This document shows positions 59,701 to 64,000 of a stretch of 64,000 nucleotides of DNA, piece by piece (the first letter of the stretch is position 1; the number at the start of each line of letters is the position of its first letter). Below the pieces are notes generated by a model that was not told where the DNA came from, ran no database searches, and saw nothing but the letters and a program-made list of their open reading frames with translations. Both the position numbers and the translations under genes were made by a program. The stretch spans positions 151,438 to 215,437 of the forward strand of contig CM035351.1 of NCBI GenBank assembly GCA_020137815.1, in the 5' to 3' direction. The stretch is from Hormiphora californensis. Its lineage: Eukaryota > Ctenophora > Tentaculata > Cydippida > Pleurobrachiidae.

Positions 59701-62700
59701 GGTGACCGTATAATTTAATATTCTATAGGTGGTAGAGGAGGGATTTGGTGACCGTATAATTTAATATTCTATAGGTGGTAGAGGAGGGATTTGGTGACCG
59801 TATAATTTAATATTCTATAGGTGGTAAAGGAGGGATTTGGTGACCGTATAATTTAATATTCTATAGGTGGTAGAGGAGGGATTTGGTGACCGTATAATTT
59901 AATATTCTATAGGTGGTAGAGGGGGGATTTGGTGACCGTATAATTTAATATTCTATAGGTGGTAGAGGAGGGATTTGGTGACCGTATAATTTAATATTTT
60001 ATAGGTGGTAGAGGAGGGATTTGGTGACCGTATAATTTAATATTCTATAGGTGGTAAAGGAGGGATTTGGTGACCGTATAATTTAATATTCTATAGGTGG
60101 TAGAGGAGGGATTTGGTGACCGTATAATTTAATATTCTATAGGTGGTAGAGGAGGGATTTGGTGACCGTATAATTTAATATTCTATAGGTGGTAGAGGAG
60201 GGATTTGGTGACCGTATAATTTAATATTCTATAGGTGGTAGAGGAGGGATTTGGTGACCGTATAATTTAATATTATATAGGTGGTAGAGGAGGGATTTGG
60301 TGACCGTATAATTTAATATTCTATAGGTGGTTGAGGAGGGATTTGGTGACCTGCCGTCAGGAGGAGGTTTTCCTAGCAGCGTGCAATCCCTGACAAGTCT
60401 AACAGAGTATCTGACAGCTATCATATTCAACGGATCCGTCTACCATGCTGCAGTAAACTTCCAGGTTACACAATACATGTACATGATTTATATACCGGGG
60501 GGGGGGGATGAACACATAAGGTGTGATGTATAGTAAATTTAGAAATGTAGGATAGCACATAATTAACAACTGCCACCCCTAGACATTAACATGGGGAGGA
60601 TATGTACCAAATTGGCCAGGATGTATGAGGGGTCTACCCATCAAGCCTGGGGAGAGGATTGTTACTGAGGAAGACATACTTGATCGCCTACCCTCTAAGC
60701 AGGTAAAATGTAGCTAGAGATGCTAATACATGATATAGATTAAGTGGAATGCATGTAGTGGAAAAGGAGACGACACATTTACTAAAAGTAACCCCTCCCC
60801 CTTCAGGTATCATTACTAAAAGTAACCCCTCCCTGTTCAGGTATCATTACTAAAAGTAACCCCTCCCTGTTCAGGTATCATTACTAAAAGTAACCCCTCC
60901 CTGTTCAGGTATCATTACTAAAAGTAACCCCCCCTGTTCAGGTATCATTACTAAAAGTAACCCCCCCTGTTCAGGTATCATTACTAAAAGTAACCCCTCC
61001 CTCTACAGGTATCATTACTAAAAGGGTGTGCGGACTCTAGTGCTACACTCTAAGTCTACAGTGGACTCTATATCTAAATTTAGATTTAGATAAAGAGTCC
61101 AAATAATTCTAAACTCTAGGAGGACTCTTTATCTAAAAAATCTACACAGAGCGGACTCTTTATCTAAAAAGTCTAAACAAAGTGGACTCTATATCTACAT
61201 AAATCTAAATTAGATATAGAGTCCACCTTTCGCCGCGAACTCGAGATTTCGGCCGTTAGGCCGGAAACGAGAGTTTGCTCTACCCCTATACTAATTTAGA
61301 AGTGTTAGGGCCGTTATTTGGGTTCGAGGTTAGGGTTAGGGTTAGGGTTAGGGTTAGGTTTTGGGTTGGGTTAGGATTTTAGACATAGAGTCCGGGTTGG
61401 AGGATTTGGCGCCAAAATGTACTAGAGGACTCTATATCTAAAAATTCTACACAGGGCGGACTCTTTATCTAAAAAGTCTACACAGGGAGGACTCTTTATC
61501 TAAACTTTTTTCAAAGTCTAACTGTAGATAAAGAGTCCGTTTTTAGATATAGAGTCCGCCTTGGATTTAGATAAAGAGTCCGTTAGCACTAGAGTCCGCC
61601 CACCTACTAAAAGTAACCCCCCCCCCCTGTTCAGGTATCATTACTAAAAGTAACCCCCCCTCCCTGTTCAGGTATCATTACTAAAAGTAACCCCTCCCCT
61701 GTTCAGGTATCATTACTAATTAAGTAACCCCTCCCCTGTTCAGGTATCATTACTAAAAGTAACCCCCCCCCCCTGTTCAGGTATCATTACTAAAAGTAAC
61801 CCCCCTCCCTGTTCAGGTATCATTACTAAAAGTAACCCCTCCCTCTTCAGGTATCATTACTAAAAGTAACCCCCCTCCCTCTTCAGGTATCATTACTAAA
61901 AGTAACCCCTCCCTGTTCAGGTATCATTACTAAAAGTAACCCCTCCCCCTTCAGGTATCATTACTAAAAGTAACCCCTCCCTGTTCAGGTATCATTACTA
62001 AAAGTAACTCCCCCCTGTTCAGGTATCATTACTAAAAGTAACCCCCCCCCCCCTGTTCAGGTATCATTACTAAAAGTAACTCCCCCCCCCCCTGTTCAGG
62101 TATCATTACTAAAAGTAACCCCTCCCTGTTCAGGTATCATTACTAAAAGTAACCCCCCTCCCTGTTCAGGTATCATTACTAAAAGTAACCCCTCCCTGTT
62201 CAGGTATCATTACTAAAAGTAACCCCTCCCTGTTCAGGTATCATTACTAAAAGTAACCCCCCCCCCCCTCTTCAGGTATCATTACTAAAAGTAACCCCTC
62301 CCCCTTCAGGTATCATTACTAAAAGTAACCCCTCCCTGTTCAGGTATCATTACTAAAAGTAACCCCCCCCCCCCTGTTCAGGTATCATTACTAAAAGTAA
62401 CCCCTCCCTGTTCAGGTATCATTACTAAAAGTAACCCCCCCCCCCTGTTCAGGTATCATTACTAAAAGTAACCCCTCCCTCTTCAGGTATCATTACTAAT
62501 TAAGTAACCCCTCCCTGTTCAGGTATCATTACTAAAAGTAACCCCTCCCTGTTCAGGTATCATTACTAAAAGTAACCCCCCCCTCTTCAGGTATCATTAC
62601 TAAAAGTAACCCCTCCCCCTCTTCAGGTATCATTACTAAAAGTAACCCCTCCCTGTTCAGGTATCATTACTAAAAGTAACCCCTCCCCCCCCCCTGTTCA

Positions 62701-64000
62701 GGTATCATTACTAAAAGTAACCCCTCCCCTGTTCAGGTATCATTACTAAAAGTAACCCCCCCCCCCTCTTCAGGTATCATTACTAAAAGTAACCCCCCCC
62801 CCTGTTCAGGTATCATTACTAAAAGTAACCCCTCCCTCTTCAGGTATCATTACTAAAAGTAACCCCCCCCCCCTCTTCAGGTATCATTACTAAAAGTAAC
62901 CCCTCCCTCTACAGGTATCATTACTAAAAGTAACCCCTCCCTGTTCAGGTATCATTACTAAAAGTAACCCCTCCCTCTTCAGGTATCATTACTAAAAGTA
63001 ACCCCCCCCCCCCTGTTCAGGTATCATTACTAAAAGTAACCCCTCCCTGTTCAGGTATCATTACTAAAAGTACCCCCTCCCCCTGTTCAGGTATCATTAC
63101 TAAAAGTAACCCCCCCCCCCCTCTTCAGGTATCATTACTAAAGCTAACCCCTCCCTGTTCAGGTATCATTACTAAAAGTAACCCCTCCCCTCTTCAGGTA
63201 TCATTACTAAAAGTAACCCCTCCCTGTTCAGGTATCATTACTAAAAGTAACCCCTCCCTCTTCAGGTATCATTACTAAAAGTAACCCCTCCCTCTACAGG
63301 TATCATTACTAAAAGTAACCCCTCCCCTGTTCAGGTATCATTACTAAAAGTAACCCCTCCCTGTTCAGGTATCATTACTAAAAGTAACCCCTCCCTGTTC
63401 AGGTATCATTACTAAAAGTAACCCCCCTCCCCCTGTTCAGGTATCATTACTAAAAGTAACTCCCCCCTGTTCAGGTATCATTACTAAAAGTAACCCCCCC
63501 CCTGTTCAGGTATCATTACTAAAAGTAACTCCCCCCTGTTCAGGTATCATTACTAAAAGTAACCCCCCCCCCCCCTCTTCAGGTATCATTACTAAAAGTA
63601 ACCCCCCTCCCTGTTCAGGTATCATTACTAAAAGTAACCCCTCCCTCTTCAGGTATCATTTATTCAAGCCCACATCTCGTACTTTCTTGGCTCCTTTTCC
63701 CCGATCGAAGTATTCTATTTACCAACTCACTCTCTCAACAGGAAAGGTAGTATGACACAGCTGATACATTATAATATTTTGAATGAGACAGCTGATACAT
63801 TGTATATTTTGAATGAGACAGCTGATATAATATTTTGTAATTAATATGCTGCCCTGAACATGTTATGATTTGACACACGATATAATAGTGGTGTGTGTAC
63901 ACTGTACAACCCAGAGTATGCTGCCCTGAATATGTTATGATTTGACACACGATATAATAGTGGTGTATGTTACAGGGATAGCAAACGAGAGTAATCTGGT
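46737..64000 (+). CDS. Animal-type lipoxygenase (gene runs off the right edge; N-terminal half not found)
   Basis: Exons whose phases join: 46737-46849 (putative first exon; CAACATGG start, then a PLAT-like start VYSILIHTGS), 50353-50499, 51168-51294, 51396-51574, 53485-53622 (duplicated at 60327-60464), 60583-60702, 63653-63746, and 63976 onward. The catalytic exons match animal lipoxygenases in order: SHYCRGHGVNEVFTVAAYR (two iron-ligand histidines, H-x4-H), LRLLRPHIQGVTAVNGQ, VPKDVAERGVGD, DDTLAFWNILEDYVKG, GFPSSLQSLTSL, YHAAVNFQ (third His and the Asn ligand) and GGYVPNWPG. Lipoxygenases add O2 to polyunsaturated fatty acids. The rest of PLAT and the first half of the catalytic domain (roughly 300 residues) are not visible between 46850 and 50352, where a LINE remnant and repeats lie. 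The final Ile ligand is beyond the window. Confidence 0.85.
46838..47195 (+). repeat. Donor-junction echoes and hairpins after lipoxygenase exon 1
   Basis: The exon end CAAATCAACAAG|GTAAGATCTAC is echoed at about 47025 (CAGATCAACTAG|GTAAGATAG), 47108 (GTAAGATCTACTGTC) and 47172 (GAATCAACTTAAG|GTAC). Between them lie two hairpins: 46941-47029 (GATAGAGACTTGAAATTTGG and complement) and 47051-47106 (GGGTCTCATG and CATGAGACCC). Confidence 0.7.
47341..47391. repeat. (CT)n microsatellite
   Basis: About 50 bases of CTCTCT in the lipoxygenase first intron. A similar interrupted tract at 47667-47754 abuts the LINE remnant. Confidence 0.9.
47756..48653 (+). pseudogene. LINE (non-LTR retrotransposon) ORF1 remnant, 5' truncated
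   Basis: An open frame of about 298 codons begins just after a CT repeat without its own ATG context and ends in TGA at 48653. Residues (from 47756) about 95-130 form a Leu/Gln heptad coiled coil (LQKELADTHRRIIDLQDQVI). About 190-290 match the RRM-like part of LINE ORF1 proteins (SKNLMIFGLPEE, SCIRLGSK, RPVKVTLKSRDSLLVLLRKA, RVYIEPDRSFEERVERRKS). ORF1 proteins bind element RNA. No endonuclease or reverse transcriptase follows. About 240 bp of 3' sequence ends near AATAAATAGGG (about 48899). It lies in a lipoxygenase intron. No target duplication was found. Confidence 0.75.
48955..50352 (+). repeat. Acceptor-junction array H, 32-36 bp unit, about 40 copies
   Basis: Unit GTGTATGCCCTTTACTACCT plus CTCTCCTCCCAG, so each copy starts GT and ends AG. 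The last copy continues into the lipoxygenase exon GTGTATGCCCTTGCCAG. The 5' part (48955-49310) is degraded, with irregular bases. Unit length varies with the CT run, so long ORFs (530, 395 and 355 codons) exist in all three frames. They are artefacts. Confidence 0.93.
50450..50590 (+). repeat. Donor-junction duplication I
   Basis: The last 55 bases of the exon (CTCCTCAGACCCCACATTCA to CCGTCAATGGACAG|GTATC) recur 83 bp downstream, again followed by a donor. If the second donor were used, the intervening 83 bases would shift the frame. Confidence 0.85.
50745..51167 (+). repeat. Acceptor-junction array J, about 50-65 bp unit, 8 copies
   Basis: Unit: C run, then GATCCAAATAATGATATACA, TAATATATTTGCAG and the exon start GCGAGAACC. 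The last TTTGCAG|GCGAGAACC is the acceptor of the lipoxygenase exon 51168-51294. C-run lengths vary (8-19) and two units near 51050-51120 lack GCGAGAAC. ORFs across it on the minus strand are artefacts. Confidence 0.9.
51571..51750 (+). repeat. Donor-junction duplication K with a GGGTGGGGT spacer
   Basis: The last 75 bases of the exon (GTGTTGTGACACACAGCTAT to GTTAAAGAG) recur at 51674-51748, followed by GTAATG. Between them is a (GGTGGGGTGGGT)n run. The frame is open from exon start through the second copy, so both donors (51575 and 51749) keep the frame. A shorter echo of the exon start (GAGAGGGGTGTGGGTGATATG) lies in the intron before it at about 51311. Confidence 0.88.
52283..53470. mobile_element. 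Insertion in the lipoxygenase intron that splits the array L seed
   Basis: Intron words GTGACCGTATAATT (52269-52282) and TTAATATTCTATAG (53471-53484) are adjacent in the tandem array copies but are separated here by about 1.19 kb. The left part begins near CACTGCGCTGGCAAGCGCAAAG, a word also near 5277 and 50723. The right part (53230-53474) is a hairpin with ends TTAAGCCAAAAACTAATTGG and complement. No transposase is seen, and the target duplication is not resolved. Confidence 0.65.
53901..54000. other. Assembly gap (100 N)
   Basis: Exactly 100 N, a conventional placeholder, so the true length is unknown. The sequence after it (54001-55200) shows many single-base indels against the clean 46-bp unit, consistent with poor consensus at a contig end. 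Confidence 1.
54001..60326 (+). repeat. Acceptor-junction array L, 46-bp unit, about 137 copies
   Basis: Unit: GTGGTAGAGGAGGGATTTGG, TGACCGTATAATTTAATATT, CTATAG. It is the 3' end of the intron (TTAATATTCTATAG) plus the first 24 bases of the lipoxygenase exon. Each copy starts GT and ends AG. Most copies between 55900 and 59080 are identical. Variants (GGTTGAGG, GGAGGTAGAGG, TTTTATAG) cluster near the right end. The last acceptor leads into the exon copy at 60327. Confidence 0.95.
60327..60464 (+). CDS. Second copy of the lipoxygenase HAAVN exon
   Basis: 138 bp, phase 0 at both ends, with acceptor TATTCTATAG and donor CAG|GTTACA. It encodes the GFPSSVQSLTSL and YHAAVNFQ segment and differs from 53485-53622 by a few residues (VVEEGF for VVKEGF, SSVQ for SSLQ). 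Both copies are intact and in frame. Only one can be used in a normal enzyme, because it carries the iron-ligand His and Asn. This copy is followed by the intact next exon (60583-60702), while the first is followed only by the start of that exon (53739-53755). It is a real duplication or two haplotypes joined across the gap. Confidence 0.9.
60790..63652 (+). repeat. Acceptor-junction array M, about 34-bp unit, about 65 copies
   Basis: Unit: GTATCATTACTAAAAGTAAC, CCCTCCCTGTTCAG. Each copy has GT start, a TACTAA branch-like word, a pyrimidine tract and a CAG acceptor, so it resembles a complete mini-intron. The last copy continues into the lipoxygenase exon GTATCATTTATTC (63653). Variation is mainly C-run length and TGTTCAG/TCTTCAG/TCTACAG. 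A 580-bp MITE interrupts it. Confidence 0.95.
61025..61604. mobile_element. MITE copy 3, full length 580 bp, 9-bp target duplication TACTAAAAG
   Basis: Ends GGTGTGCGGACTCTAGTGCT and AGCACTAGAGTCCGCCCACC, flanked by TACTAAAAG at 61016-61024 and 61605-61613, both within array M units. It is nearly the reverse complement of copy 2, including the telomere-like GGTTAGGGTTAGGGTTAGGG. It has no coding capacity. Confidence 0.95.
63843..63975 (+). repeat. Two-copy repeat abutting the last lipoxygenase acceptor
   Basis: ATGCTGCCCTGAACATGTTA and CACACGATATAATAGTGGTG are repeated with a period of about 73 bp. The second copy ends GTTACAG| at the acceptor before GGATAGCAAACGAG. A shorter ATTTTGAATGAGACAGCTGA repeat (about 63755-63825) precedes it. 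Confidence 0.75.

Overview
The window is animal nuclear DNA. Coding exons are short, separated by GT-AG introns, and their phases join cleanly. Gene families are metazoan: an animal-type lipoxygenase, a MARCH-family RING-CH ubiquitin ligase, sushi/CCP domains, and a fucolectin/F5-8C-like lectin domain. The rest is retroelements, MITEs, foldback elements and tandem repeats. I infer a marine invertebrate, possibly an early-branching one such as a sponge, but the sequence alone does not fix the taxon. There is one 100-N assembly gap at 53901-54000.

Layout. 1-10.5 kb holds foldback and MITE repeats around an intronless multi-pass membrane protein gene (2243-3643, +) and a lectin-domain exon (minus, ~4592-5074) whose end is replaced by a MITE. 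10533-26205 is one apparently young LTR retroelement of the Ty3/Gypsy type on the minus strand. Its two 1428-bp LTRs look identical and it is flanked by a 4-bp target duplication. It carries two extra 5' ORFs, gag, pol and an envelope-like gene. 26.7-31.3 kb carries exons of a plus-strand secreted-type protein with two sushi domains, with nested DNA transposons in its intron. 33.4-40.9 kb is a plus-strand gene of at least 15 exons for a charged, coiled-coil-rich protein. 45131-45940 (-) is the MARCH-type E3 ligase, divergent from a lipoxygenase gene (from 46737 +) that runs off the right edge. A LINE ORF1 remnant sits in a lipoxygenase intron.

The most striking pattern is in the two large plus-strand genes. 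Nearly every large minisatellite there is built from the splice junction of the exon it touches. The repeated unit carries the last intron bases plus the first exon bases (acceptor arrays), or the exon end plus the donor (donor arrays). I count at least fourteen such arrays or duplications, from 2 to about 137 copies. In several, each unit is itself bounded by GT and AG around an AG|GT word, so one unit resembles a 26-63 bp mini-intron. One 63-bp array is also in frame with its exon, so acceptor choice could change protein length in 21-residue steps.

The retroelement has its own unusual organisation. Pol lies in the -1 frame behind a canonical A AAA AAC slippery heptamer with a 7-nt spacer and a 9-bp stem. 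Gag ends with a RanBP2-type C4 zinc finger instead of a CCHC knuckle. A perfect CCHC knuckle sits in a separate upstream ORF.
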